DNA of 64,000 nt from Algoriphagus lutimaris. GTDB taxonomy: Bacteria > Bacteroidota > Bacteroidia > Cytophagales > Cyclobacteriaceae. The notes under the pieces were generated by a model. It ran no database searches. It was not told the origin of the DNA and saw only the letters and a program-made list of their open reading frames with translations. Below, piece after piece: positions 26,870 to 35,154 of this stretch. Within the stretch, counting starts at the first letter, position 1, and the number at the start of each line of letters is the position of its first letter. Made by a program: the position numbers and the translations under genes. Location of the stretch: positions 1,309,151 through 1,373,150 of the forward strand of contig NZ_JAFIDJ010000002.1 in assembly GCF_017051705.1 (NCBI RefSeq), given 5' to 3'.

Positions 26870-28549
26870 TTAAAAAAAGCGGATTCCAGCCCGGAAACCC
26901 CACCAAAGCTGTGATTTAATATCATCTTGGGAGTCTTGTTCAGAGATAATTTTTGGAGAAGTATAGGTAAATAATTCTGGGTGATCTGAATACGAACTAT
27001 CGTAAACTCTCCAATTAATACTGGGGCCTGCGAAGATTCCAACCTTATTGGCGAACTGGTAATCCAATCCCAAATAGCCTCGGTTGATCAAGTTTAAGGC
27101 TTCCAAATTTCCCTTCAAGAGCTGCTGGGAACTCAATTCGATATTGAGAAACAACTTATTTCCCAATTTGGGGGAGCTTCCTACTCCGTACCCAAAAGTC
27201 CAAGTGACTGAATCCGCCTTTTCAGGTCTCATCCCGGCAAAAATCATATTGTAAAACCCTCTGGCACCTGTTCTCAATGAGATATTCAAAGGCAACATTT
27301 CATCGGCTCCAATTTCCACTTTATGGTATCCTTTTCTGACAAAACTGATCAGGCCAATAGGGGTCCCAGAAGTACTGTCTGAATAGTTGAATAAGCCCAA
27401 TTGAAAACCCTTGACATTTTTGGCAATATTGAGGACAGCAGAGATTTGGCCGCCTTCGACATCATGATGGGTGTAGTTGGTGACTCCTGCTAATTGTACT
27501 CCCCTAAGATCTGAGGTGACGATATTCAATACGCCCGCTGTTTGAACTCCTGAAACAGGACCTGAGGAAAAGTTGCCTATTCCTGCACCTTGAAAACCTG
27601 TCACCGCATCCAGATTGATATTGGTTAATCCTGCTACTTGGAATCCCTTTACCGTTCCGCCCACTTGATTAAAAAGACCTGCAGCTTGAAAATATTGTAC
27701 ATTTCTGCGGTTGATGTTAAAAAGCCCTCCAATTTCAGCTTTGTTGGTTCCTCCTGAGAAACCTCCTAAAATATTGAGAGAGAAATCATTGACCACAGAT
27801 CCACTTATTTTTCGGTTCGTTCCTATAAAGGGTACAAAAGATGCCTGAAATCCACGGGATAAGGTATCTTGAATATTTTCCAGGTTGGTAAAGCCTACCG
27901 AATTGGAAGTCCAAGCCCAGAAATTTTTCATCGGTTCAGTCAGGCTTCGAACTATCGGAGAGGCATTTTCACCCGCTGCCTTCAAAAAGATTTTTCGAAA
28001 CCTGGAGTTTCTACTTTCAATAAGTAAGGTGTCAGCATAATCTTTTTTGTTGACGATCAACTGGAAATTCTCCTCCGCAGGGTTTTTTACTTGAAATTGG
28101 AAAAAGCCAAATTCATCAGTAGTAGATGATTGTAGAGTGATGGGGTTATAAACAGTAGCATTTTTTATACGCTCTCCGGATTGCTCGTCCACCACATATC
28201 CACTGATGGTAATTTCTTTTTCAGCGGGAGGTGCTGGAGTCAATATCAGATAAACCCCTTTTTGTTTATAATTGACCGCGCCATTAAAAACTTCTTCCAA
28301 TACTTCCCTACAGGATTGATCTGAGAAGTTACCGCTTATGTTTCTGTTTACATCCAGAGCGGAGGGACTGTAGGAAAATACTCCTCCTACTTCTTTAGAA
28401 AGCCTGTTTAAAAAACCGTCTAATGGTTCTTCCTGAGCTTCGATGGTAACCCTTTTTTCCAATAAGGATGTCTGTTGAGCATCAACGGAATGGTAGCTGC
28501 CAAGCAATAATAGGACGGCTATTATAGGCCTGTAAAAGGTATGTTCCAT
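26870..28549 (-). CDS. STN-domain protein with 16-residue GxQxAGLxN repeats and barrel-like C-terminus
   Basis: A 559-residue exported protein (signal peptide ending near SVDAQ). Domains in order: STN at about 30-105 (VTIEAQEEPLDGFLNRLSKE, ISGNFSDQSCREVLEEVF), a carboxypeptidase-regulatory-like beta domain at about 112-195 (ISGYVVDEQSGERIKNATVY), a linker, seven 16-residue repeats plus degenerate ends at about 255-400, and a strand-rich C-terminus ending GFRAGIRFF. STN domains carry signals to FecR proteins; here FecR is encoded 9 bases upstream. Such a combination of STN with surface repeats on a non-TonB protein is unusual. Confidence 0.8.
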   Translation of the reverse strand: MEHTFYRPIIAVLLLLGSYHSVDAQQTSLLEKRVTIEAQEEPLDGFLNRLSKEVGGVFSYSPSALDVNRNISGNFSDQSCREVLEEVFNGAVNYKQKGVYLILTPAPPAEKEITISGYVVDEQSGERIKNATVYNPITLQSSTTDEFGFFQFQVKNPAEENFQLIVNKKDYADTLLIESRNSRFRKIFLKAAGENASPIVRSLTEPMKNFWAWTSNSVGFTNLENIQDTLSRGFQASFVPFIGTNRKISGSVVNDFSLNILGGFSGGTNKAEIGGLFNINRRNVQYFQAAGLFNQVGGTVKGFQVAGLTNINLDAVTGFQGAGIGNFSSGPVSGVQTAGVLNIVTSDLRGVQLAGVTNYTHHDVEGGQISAVLNIAKNVKGFQLGLFNYSDSTSGTPIGLISFVRKGYHKVEIGADEMLPLNISLRTGARGFYNMIFAGMRPEKADSVTWTFGYGVGSSPKLGNKLFLNIELSSQQLLKGNLEALNLINRGYLGLDYQFANKVGIFAGPSINWRVYDSSYSDHPELFTYTSPKIISEQDSQDDIKSQLWWGFRAGIRFF

Positions 28550-28558
28550 TCGAAAAAA

Positions 28559-29536
28559 TTAATTGCAGGCTGCTCCTGAAAGTACGATATCACTTCCGTT
28601 TCTTTTAATATCTAAATTAAGCGTTTCAGAAATAATAGACAAAATGGTGTCCAGATCTTCATGTTCAAAATCTACTGTCAATCGGCAATTTCCAATATTT
28701 CCTTCCAAAATAATCTCAGTTTGATAGACTTGACTCAATTGGGCTACTACAAAAGCCAATTCTTGGTTGAGATAGGAAAAGGATTTAGTACTGTATGAAT
28801 CCACATTGGCATCAGCTTCTTCTTTCGAGAAATTACCTGTGTTTTTGTTAAATGTCCCCTTTTCTCCCGCTAGAAGTTGAATTCCCTTGGTTGATTGTAA
28901 ATACATTCTTACTTCCCCTTCCAAAACAGATACTTCTACCAATGGACTAGTTGGATAAGCTTTCACATTAAAGACTGTACCGATATCCTCAATAAACAAT
29001 TCATTGACTTGGACCTGCCATTTAACTTTTTTGTCCTCAGGAATTGAAATCAAGGATTCTCCGCTTAGTTTGATCAGCCCTGTTTTTTTACGTTCATTGT
29101 ATTCTACACTAACCTCTGAATCCCTATTTAAAGAGAGTTGGGTTTGATCTGGAAGTATTCGCGTCTCCACTTGATTCTCGCTCAAATACGTAAATTCTTC
29201 AGGAGCGGAAAGCTGTTGATAGATCAAGAAAGATACTGCGCAGATGAGGATGAAACTGGCAGCAATCCTCCATGGAGTAAAGAAAATTTGTTTTCCTTTT
29301 TTAGGGGGATGGATTTGTGGTTGGATTTTACTCCAGGCAAGGTCTGCATCAAACTGCTGGTCGGAACCTAGATTTGCTTTTTGAAAAATCAATAATTCAT
29401 CATCCAGCACTTTTTGATTCTCCTCCGATAGGGCACACCATTCCTTCAGTTCTTTTTCTTCTGAAGGACTGATTTCACCAACTATGTATTTGGCGATAAG
29501 GCTGTCAATATAGAATTCTTCCTGCTCGCTCATCAT
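28559..29536 (-). CDS. FecR family anti-sigma factor
   Basis: A 325-residue inner-membrane signal transducer. The cytoplasmic N-terminus (about 1-85) contains a conserved WC near 33 and an LAWSKIQPQI stretch, followed by one membrane segment (about 90-108). The periplasmic FecR domain is at about 118-215 (TRILPDQTQLSLNRDSEVSVEY, TVFNVKAYP), and the C-terminal DUF4974-like domain at about 250-322 (LAFVVAQLSQVYQTEIILEG). It should hold or activate the sigma factor encoded just upstream, whose stop its start overlaps. The STN protein just downstream is the natural periplasmic partner. Confidence 0.92.
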   Translation of the reverse strand: MMSEQEEFYIDSLIAKYIVGEISPSEEKELKEWCALSEENQKVLDDELLIFQKANLGSDQQFDADLAWSKIQPQIHPPKKGKQIFFTPWRIAASFILICAVSFLIYQQLSAPEEFTYLSENQVETRILPDQTQLSLNRDSEVSVEYNERKKTGLIKLSGESLISIPEDKKVKWQVQVNELFIEDIGTVFNVKAYPTSPLVEVSVLEGEVRMYLQSTKGIQLLAGEKGTFNKNTGNFSKEEADANVDSYSTKSFSYLNQELAFVVAQLSQVYQTEIILEGNIGNCRLTVDFEHEDLDTILSIISETLNLDIKRNGSDIVLSGAACN

Positions 29537-30111
29537 TCTAATATGATATGAAGTAGTAGGGCAATCAATGGAAGGTATTCCTGCAACTGGGTCCGCATCA
29601 GTTTCAGGGCTTTTCCCATTTGATTTTCTACTGTTTTAATCGATAAATTTAATTGATCAGCAATCTCTTGGTATTTCAACTCCTCAAATCTACTCATGGT
29701 GAATATTAACCGACATTGTTGAGGTAAGGATTGAAGTGCAAGGGCAATTTTTTCCTCCAATTCTCCTTTCAGGGTGCTTTGATCAGAAGCTTCACTATGC
29801 TGTTCTCCCTGTTGGGTTATCATATCTCCATAATTCTTCTTGACCTTTTGATGCTTGATCTCATTTAGACAGGCATTTCGGATGATCTGATAGAGATAGG
29901 ATTTGACCGAACTTTGGATGGAAATGTTTTCTCTTTTCTCCCAAAGCTTGATAAAGCAGGATTGTACTACTTCTTCGGCATCAGCAGGATCTTCCAGATA
30001 GGAATTCGCATAGCGACATAAGGGCTGATAATATTCTTTAAACAACATCTCCAGTGCTTTTTCATCACCTGACTTGATCGACTGAAAAATCATTTGATCG
30101 CTTGTTTGCAT
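29533..30111 (-). CDS. ECF RNA polymerase sigma factor (FecI-like, Bacteroidota type)
   Basis: A 192-residue sigma-70 family factor. Region 2 is LFKEYYQPLCRYANSYLEDPADAEEVVQSCFIKLWEKR (given here as a landmark: LFKEYYQPLCRY then AEEVVQSCFIKLWE), and region 4 is LPQQCRLIFTMSRFEELKYQEIA (landmarks LPQQCRLIF, ELKYQEIA, SIKTVENQMGKAL). A TTG at 30135 opens the frame; the ATG at 30111 is chosen. It overlaps the FecR gene by 4 bases. It probably directs transcription of this locus in response to the STN/FecR signal. Confidence 0.93.
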   Translation of the reverse strand: MQTSDQMIFQSIKSGDEKALEMLFKEYYQPLCRYANSYLEDPADAEEVVQSCFIKLWEKRENISIQSSVKSYLYQIIRNACLNEIKHQKVKKNYGDMITQQGEQHSEASDQSTLKGELEEKIALALQSLPQQCRLIFTMSRFEELKYQEIADQLNLSIKTVENQMGKALKLMRTQLQEYLPLIALLLHIILE

Positions 30112-30183
30112 GGAGGCATTTTGCTGTTCATGCAAGATAAGGTTTTGAATTGTTTTTATAAATAGGACAACTCAGAAGGAGCA

Positions 30184-30193
30184 TACCCCTATG
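30184..30193 (-). promoter_or_regulatory. CATAGGGGTA element upstream of sigma-factor gene
   Basis: The minus-strand sequence GCATAGGGGTATGC contains the same 10-mer CATAGGGGTA seen before the STN-less repeat gene, here embedded in a 5-bp inverted repeat around GGGG. It lies 72 bases before the chosen ATG (48 before the TTG). It is a candidate autoregulated promoter element. Confidence 0.4.
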
Positions 30194-30227
30194 CCGAATT
30201 CAAAAAAATAAATTAAAAACAGGTAGC

Positions 30228-30920
30228 TTACTCAAAAATTGCCACTGCTCGTACGGGAGAACCTGTGCCACCTTTGATTTTTAAAGGGAAAGCGATAAAG
30301 CGAAACCTTCCTCTTCCGATCAATTGATCTAAATTGACCATGTTTTCATAATGGGTAAAGCCCATTTTTCCACAGATGTGATGGACTTCTTTATTGGTGA
30401 TTTTAGGAATACCTGGGGACATGGTTTCCACTCCAAATGCAGCAATTTTTTGTTCGCCTAACCATCGGGTAGCCTCAGTTGTTAATCCTGGCCCCTTCCC
30501 CCAATTCTCTGTTTGGTAGTATTTCCGGTAATGATCGGTATAAAGTAAAACAGTATCACCTTTCTTGATCTGAAGATCGCTTTTTCCCAAAGCAGCTATT
30601 AAATCTTGGGTACTGATTAATTCTTGAAGGCCTTTGCGGGAAAGGTCCAAGCAGATCCCCTCCGTGTAAAACATGGATAAGGGCATCGTGTCAATGGAAC
30701 CACTCGAAAATTCTTTACCCATATGGTTGAGCGCATCTACATGCGTTCCGGTATGTTCACTCATTTCCAGATTTAATACACTGGGTGTTTGGGTGCTAGG
30801 ATTCTCAATTTTATCCCATTGCTCATGAGTGGAATAGGTAGATATAGTTACAGGGGGTAGGGAATGATATGTTGGCATTCCCGAATAGATTTCCTGCGAT
30901 AAGTCAATAATTTCAGCCAT
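30228..30920 (-). CDS. Cyclase family protein (kynurenine formamidase-like)
   Basis: A 230-residue metal-dependent hydrolase of the cyclase/KynB family. It opens MAEIIDLSQEIYSGMPTY and carries the metal-binding signature HTGTHVDALNHMG (about 75-87) and the later conserved VETMSPG and HHICGKMGFTHYENM segments. Arylformamidase activity is known in the family, but many members act on other substrates, and no tryptophan-catabolism genes are nearby. The frame starts upstream at a TTG (30935); the ATG at 30920 matches the family start. It follows the lyase gene by 66 bases and may be cotranscribed with it. Confidence 0.85.
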   Translation of the reverse strand: MAEIIDLSQEIYSGMPTYHSLPPVTISTYSTHEQWDKIENPSTQTPSVLNLEMSEHTGTHVDALNHMGKEFSSGSIDTMPLSMFYTEGICLDLSRKGLQELISTQDLIAALGKSDLQIKKGDTVLLYTDHYRKYYQTENWGKGPGLTTEATRWLGEQKIAAFGVETMSPGIPKITNKEVHHICGKMGFTHYENMVNLDQLIGRGRFRFIAFPLKIKGGTGSPVRAVAIFE

Positions 30921-30986
30921 AAAAATAGTTTTCAATAAAAAAGATTTACCACAGTAATGGTTTCTGGAATTCTATATTAATTAGCA

Positions 30987-32780
30987 TTAGTTCATTGGGA
31001 TTAACCGTACTTCTAGCTTTTGCTTTTGATCAGGGGAAAGGGTGGTTTCAAATCCTATTAAAATCATTCCCTCATTCGTTTCTTCCCCTTTTGCAGTGGG
31101 ATTGACAGGGTACAATTGAAGTTGGGCATTTTTGGGATAAATCACTTCCAATTTTAATTTTTCTTCTCCTTTCGATATGATCGCCTGGTTCTTCCCATTG
31201 AAACTTATTGCATCATACGTCATCATCCCCCAGCGTACATTGGAAGAATCGCTATTATTTTGAAGCTGATCTACAATTCTTACTTCTTTCCCTTTTTTGA
31301 TGAGGGTGGTCCTTTCAATGCTTTTTAATTGATTTTCATACACTTTGGAAAGATCCAAAGAAGTGGATTTCAGGCTCTTTTTATCTTTTACTTTGAGTAT
31401 TTCAGCCTTTCCATGAATGTTTTGAAGGGCGCTGTCCACTACCAAGGTATTATGGGAATAATTGGTATACCGGAATACAGACCAGCGCTCACCATCCTGC
31501 TCACCATCCCAAATATTGACTCCCTGAGATTCCAATGCGTTGTAATCATTCATACCTAGGTCTATTGCCCATCTTACTCCCTTGGCATCCATGACAAAAC
31601 TCCCGATATCCATATGACCGTGACTTACTTCGGGTGAACCGGCCTTAGTACCTAGATAAATGGCATCTTTGGTCCAGCCGCTTCTTTGGAAACTGACTGG
31701 GTTTTCACCATTTCCTGTCCAAGTCAATTGGTCTGGAGTAGAGATAACTGTGGTATCCAATTCTGAAAGCCAGATCATTAAGAATGCGAAAAAACGGTTC
31801 GAAGTATTCACTGAATCCAGAGTTCTCTTTTGATCCAAAAACTCTTGAAGCAATGGCATTTGTTTAAACAGTAAACTAGGCTGCTGGGATTTGGAAGCAA
31901 ACCAATACATAGCTGCTGACATCACCTCACTTTGTCTGGAATCAGAATAGTTGAAGCTACCCGTAGGCCCATGAGCATGTAGAAAATAATTCCCGGTTTT
32001 CAAAAAACCTTCAGAAACGGGCAATACCAATTCAGGATGTTTTTTCTGAAATGCATCAAGGTAAAGCACATGAAAGGTGGTACCATATTCCCAATAGGAA
32101 GTGCCTTCAGGATAAGCTCCATCCGGATTGTATTGGGCCTCTGGAATATGAATTTTTTCTTCCGATCTAGCCAGAATTTGGGTGGCCAATTCAGGATAAT
32201 AATCGGCCACAGCCCAGGCTCCTATTGCTAGGGATGCATGACAAACCTGATTCCAGTTATTCGTGGTGTTGATCCACCAATAATCTTCAACCAAAGATGG
32301 TTTTAGGCCTTTCTCGGCGATCGCTTCTCTTATTTTTTGTGCAGATTTCTTAGATAAGTCTTCATGAACCCAGTCGTAACCAATCCCCATGGCCATGGTC
32401 ATTTCAGCTACATCCAAAAAATGAGAAGGATTCCAATCCTGAAAATCAGCTGCTGCCAATAGATTTTTTTCTACTGCCATTAAGTATTTTTCATCACCAG
32501 TAAGCTGAAAAGCATAGCCTAGATAAGTGATCCGCTTCAAATATGCCCGACTTACACTTAATAACCTCCTTCCGGTCAATTCACGGGGTAAAGGAGGTAA
32601 GACAGCAACTTCATCCGCCACTTTCAAAAATTCAGTCTGAACTGCTTGAAGAAGTGGGGTGTTGTTTTTTGTATTTTTTGAAATGAACAGAGAAGGGCTT
32701 GTCTTTTGAGCTATTGCGGGAATAGTAGAAATCAAAAAAAGAGAGAATATAAGAAATCTACTAGTATGGGATAGAGACAT
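30987..32780 (-). CDS. Heparinase II/III-family polysaccharide lyase, secreted
   Basis: A 597-residue protein with a signal peptide ending near PAIAQ. The N-terminal alpha/alpha toroid (about 40-350) contains TNNWNQVCHASLAIGAWA and YPEGTSYWEYGTTFH, which hold the catalytic Asn/Tyr region of the family. The C-terminal beta-sandwich heparinase II/III domain starts about 375 with VSHGHMDIGSFVMDAKGVRW (conserved His). The role is beta-elimination of a uronic-acid polymer, probably in the periplasm. The exact PL family is not clear from motifs. Divergent to a GH127-like gene, suggesting plant- or algal-polysaccharide use. Confidence 0.8.
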   Translation of the reverse strand: MSLSHTSRFLIFSLFLISTIPAIAQKTSPSLFISKNTKNNTPLLQAVQTEFLKVADEVAVLPPLPRELTGRRLLSVSRAYLKRITYLGYAFQLTGDEKYLMAVEKNLLAAADFQDWNPSHFLDVAEMTMAMGIGYDWVHEDLSKKSAQKIREAIAEKGLKPSLVEDYWWINTTNNWNQVCHASLAIGAWAVADYYPELATQILARSEEKIHIPEAQYNPDGAYPEGTSYWEYGTTFHVLYLDAFQKKHPELVLPVSEGFLKTGNYFLHAHGPTGSFNYSDSRQSEVMSAAMYWFASKSQQPSLLFKQMPLLQEFLDQKRTLDSVNTSNRFFAFLMIWLSELDTTVISTPDQLTWTGNGENPVSFQRSGWTKDAIYLGTKAGSPEVSHGHMDIGSFVMDAKGVRWAIDLGMNDYNALESQGVNIWDGEQDGERWSVFRYTNYSHNTLVVDSALQNIHGKAEILKVKDKKSLKSTSLDLSKVYENQLKSIERTTLIKKGKEVRIVDQLQNNSDSSNVRWGMMTYDAISFNGKNQAIISKGEEKLKLEVIYPKNAQLQLYPVNPTAKGEETNEGMILIGFETTLSPDQKQKLEVRLIPMN

Positions 32781-32949
32781 GGCGATCTAAGTTAGAGGAG
32801 TACCCAAATTATCTTATGTTTTACATCTCTACAAACAAGGGGTGCAAGATTTAGAGGTGATTTACGAAATGGATTTCTTTGAATGGTAAGAGGATGGTCT
32901 CGGAGAAATGTATATTTATCTTAGAATGAAACCAACCTTTCAAAGTTCA

Positions 32950-35058
32950 ATGATAAAAGACTTTTACTTCAGATGGTCAATTTTTCTTTTAATCAGCCTA
33001 GGATTACTCTCTTGTAGGTCTAAAAATTCCCAGGAGTCGACCACCTTACAGACCCATTATTTGAGCAATCGTGCTCCTTTGAAACCAAATCCCTATTTGG
33101 AACTTCCTCTGGGAAGTATTAAACCCAATGGTTGGTTAAAGGAGCAATTGGAAAGAATGGCGAGTGGTATGACTGGGAATCTGGATACCGTGTATCCCGA
33201 AGTAGTTGGCGAACGAAATGGCTGGTTAGGAGGAGATGGTGACGGTTGGGAGCGGGGGCCTTATTGGATTGATGGCTTGCTGCCTTTGGCATTTATTTTA
33301 GAAAATGAGGAATTGAAGGAAAAGGCCATGAAATGGGTGAATTGGACCTTGACTCATCAAGCTGAAAGTGGGTATATAGGCCCCATTCCTTTTGAAGAGG
33401 AACCAGAGGTAGAGGCAGGGATTCAAAAAGGTCCAAGAAAGGATTGGTGGCCGAAAATGGTGATATTAAAAGTCTTACAGCAATATTATCAGGCAACTGA
33501 GGATCAGCGGGTTGTTGAAGCTTTGACTAAATATTTTCATTATCAACTGGAGGAATTGCCGACTCACCCGTTAGATGAGCTTTCTTTTTGGGCCAATCGA
33601 AGAGCTGGGGATAATCTGGCAGTTGTCTATTGGCTTTACAACATTACAGGGGATCCTAAACTCATAGAATTGGGTGAGTTGATTCAGACACAAACCTTCC
33701 CTTGGGAAGAGGTTTTTTCTAATGCGCCGAATGATCAAGAATTTACAGATACTTGGCATTACAACAAAGGGAAAAGATATCCTTTTGACCATAATGAGAT
33801 TTCTAGTTTGAACCTAGCACAAGTTCCGGGGCTACATACAGTCAATGTGGCCCAAGGCCTAAAACAGCCAGTAGTTTATTATCAAAAATCGGGGGATCCT
33901 AGTGCGGTAAATTCAGTTAAGAATGCTTTGGCTATGCTTAAGGAATATCATGGCCAGCCTCAAGGCATGTATGGTGGAGATGAGCCTTTGCATGGGAAGA
34001 GTCCGGTTCAAGGAATTGAATTTTGCTCGATTTCTGAGGAAATGTTTTCGTTGGAGACTATCCTGAAAATTACGGGAGATGCCAGTTTTGCAGATTTGTT
34101 GGAAAAAATCACCTACAATGCCTTGCCTACCCAAGCGTCTGATGATTTTACCAGTAGACAATATTTTCAGGCTGCCAATCAAGTGAGATTATCCGATGAC
34201 TTGGATTATTCCTACGAAACCAAAAATCACGGGGGGACAGATTTTGTTTTTGGGGAGCTGACTGGATATCCTTGCTGCACGACGAATATGCATCAATCTT
34301 GGCCTAAGTTTGTCCAGAATCTATTTTATGCTACTCCTGATGCGGGGGTTGCCGCTTTGTTGTACGCACCAAGTTCTGTAGAACTATTGGTAGGAAACGG
34401 AGAGAGATTACAAATAAAAGAAACAACCGGTTTTCCTTTTCGAGAATCTATTCAATTTGAGTTGAACCTTTCTGCTACCTCCGATTTTCCATTTCATTTA
34501 AGAATTCCAAGCTGGGCGGTAAATCCGACTATACTTATTAATGGGGAGTCGGTCGCGTTTGAAAATAAAAATGGAATCGCAATCATTCAGAGAACATGGC
34601 AGGATGGAGACCAAGTGGAGCTTAATTTGCCTATGCAATTAAAATCTTCGACTTGGTATGAAGGAATGGTGGCAATAGAACGTGGTCCACTGGTCTACAG
34701 CTTGAAAATAGAGGGAGAAACGAAAACAAAAGATAGAAATGATAGATTTCGGGCCTTTCAGGAGGTTTATCCTTTAGATCCCTGGAATTATGGATTGAAT
34801 GAGTCCACTTTGAATGATTTGGAAGGTTCTGTAAAAGTGCAAGAAAATCCCTGGGATGGAAGCTACCCTTGGAACCTTGAAAATTCCCCAATTCAATTGA
34901 AGTTGCCAGCAAACCAAATTCCTTCTTGGAAGTTGATCAATCAAGTCCCAACTGGCTTAAAACTTGAAAATCTTGGTAGGGATCAAGAGGTGGTTTTAGT
35001 GCCTTATGGGACCACTACACTTCGAATTACGGAGTTCCCTTTGATAAAATCAGAATGA
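32950..35058 (+). CDS. GH127-like beta-L-arabinofuranosidase (DUF1680), lipoprotein
   Basis: A 702-residue (alpha/alpha)6-barrel glycosidase with a lipoprotein signal (SLGLLSC, Cys22). The residues that in family GH127 bind zinc and form the Cys nucleophile are present: Glu357 and Cys359 in IEFCSISEE, and Cys442-Cys443 in YPCCTTNMHQSWPKF. Two C-terminal beta domains follow (FHLRIPSWAVNPTILING). It should release L-arabinofuranose or a related sugar from glycans. In-frame ATGs also exist at 32908 and 32926; 32950 gives the most normal signal length. Confidence 0.85.
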   Translation: MIKDFYFRWSIFLLISLGLLSCRSKNSQESTTLQTHYLSNRAPLKPNPYLELPLGSIKPNGWLKEQLERMASGMTGNLDTVYPEVVGERNGWLGGDGDGWERGPYWIDGLLPLAFILENEELKEKAMKWVNWTLTHQAESGYIGPIPFEEEPEVEAGIQKGPRKDWWPKMVILKVLQQYYQATEDQRVVEALTKYFHYQLEELPTHPLDELSFWANRRAGDNLAVVYWLYNITGDPKLIELGELIQTQTFPWEEVFSNAPNDQEFTDTWHYNKGKRYPFDHNEISSLNLAQVPGLHTVNVAQGLKQPVVYYQKSGDPSAVNSVKNALAMLKEYHGQPQGMYGGDEPLHGKSPVQGIEFCSISEEMFSLETILKITGDASFADLLEKITYNALPTQASDDFTSRQYFQAANQVRLSDDLDYSYETKNHGGTDFVFGELTGYPCCTTNMHQSWPKFVQNLFYATPDAGVAALLYAPSSVELLVGNGERLQIKETTGFPFRESIQFELNLSATSDFPFHLRIPSWAVNPTILINGESVAFENKNGIAIIQRTWQDGDQVELNLPMQLKSSTWYEGMVAIERGPLVYSLKIEGETKTKDRNDRFRAFQEVYPLDPWNYGLNESTLNDLEGSVKVQENPWDGSYPWNLENSPIQLKLPANQIPSWKLINQVPTGLKLENLGRDQEVVLVPYGTTTLRITEFPLIKSE

Positions 35059-35154
35059 ATTGGGAAAGAGTAATCTGGAATCATGGCCATTCCTATAATT
35101 GCCTTGTTTTTTAAGCCGATTTCCCAGTATATTTTGTCTTTAACTGAAATTGCA

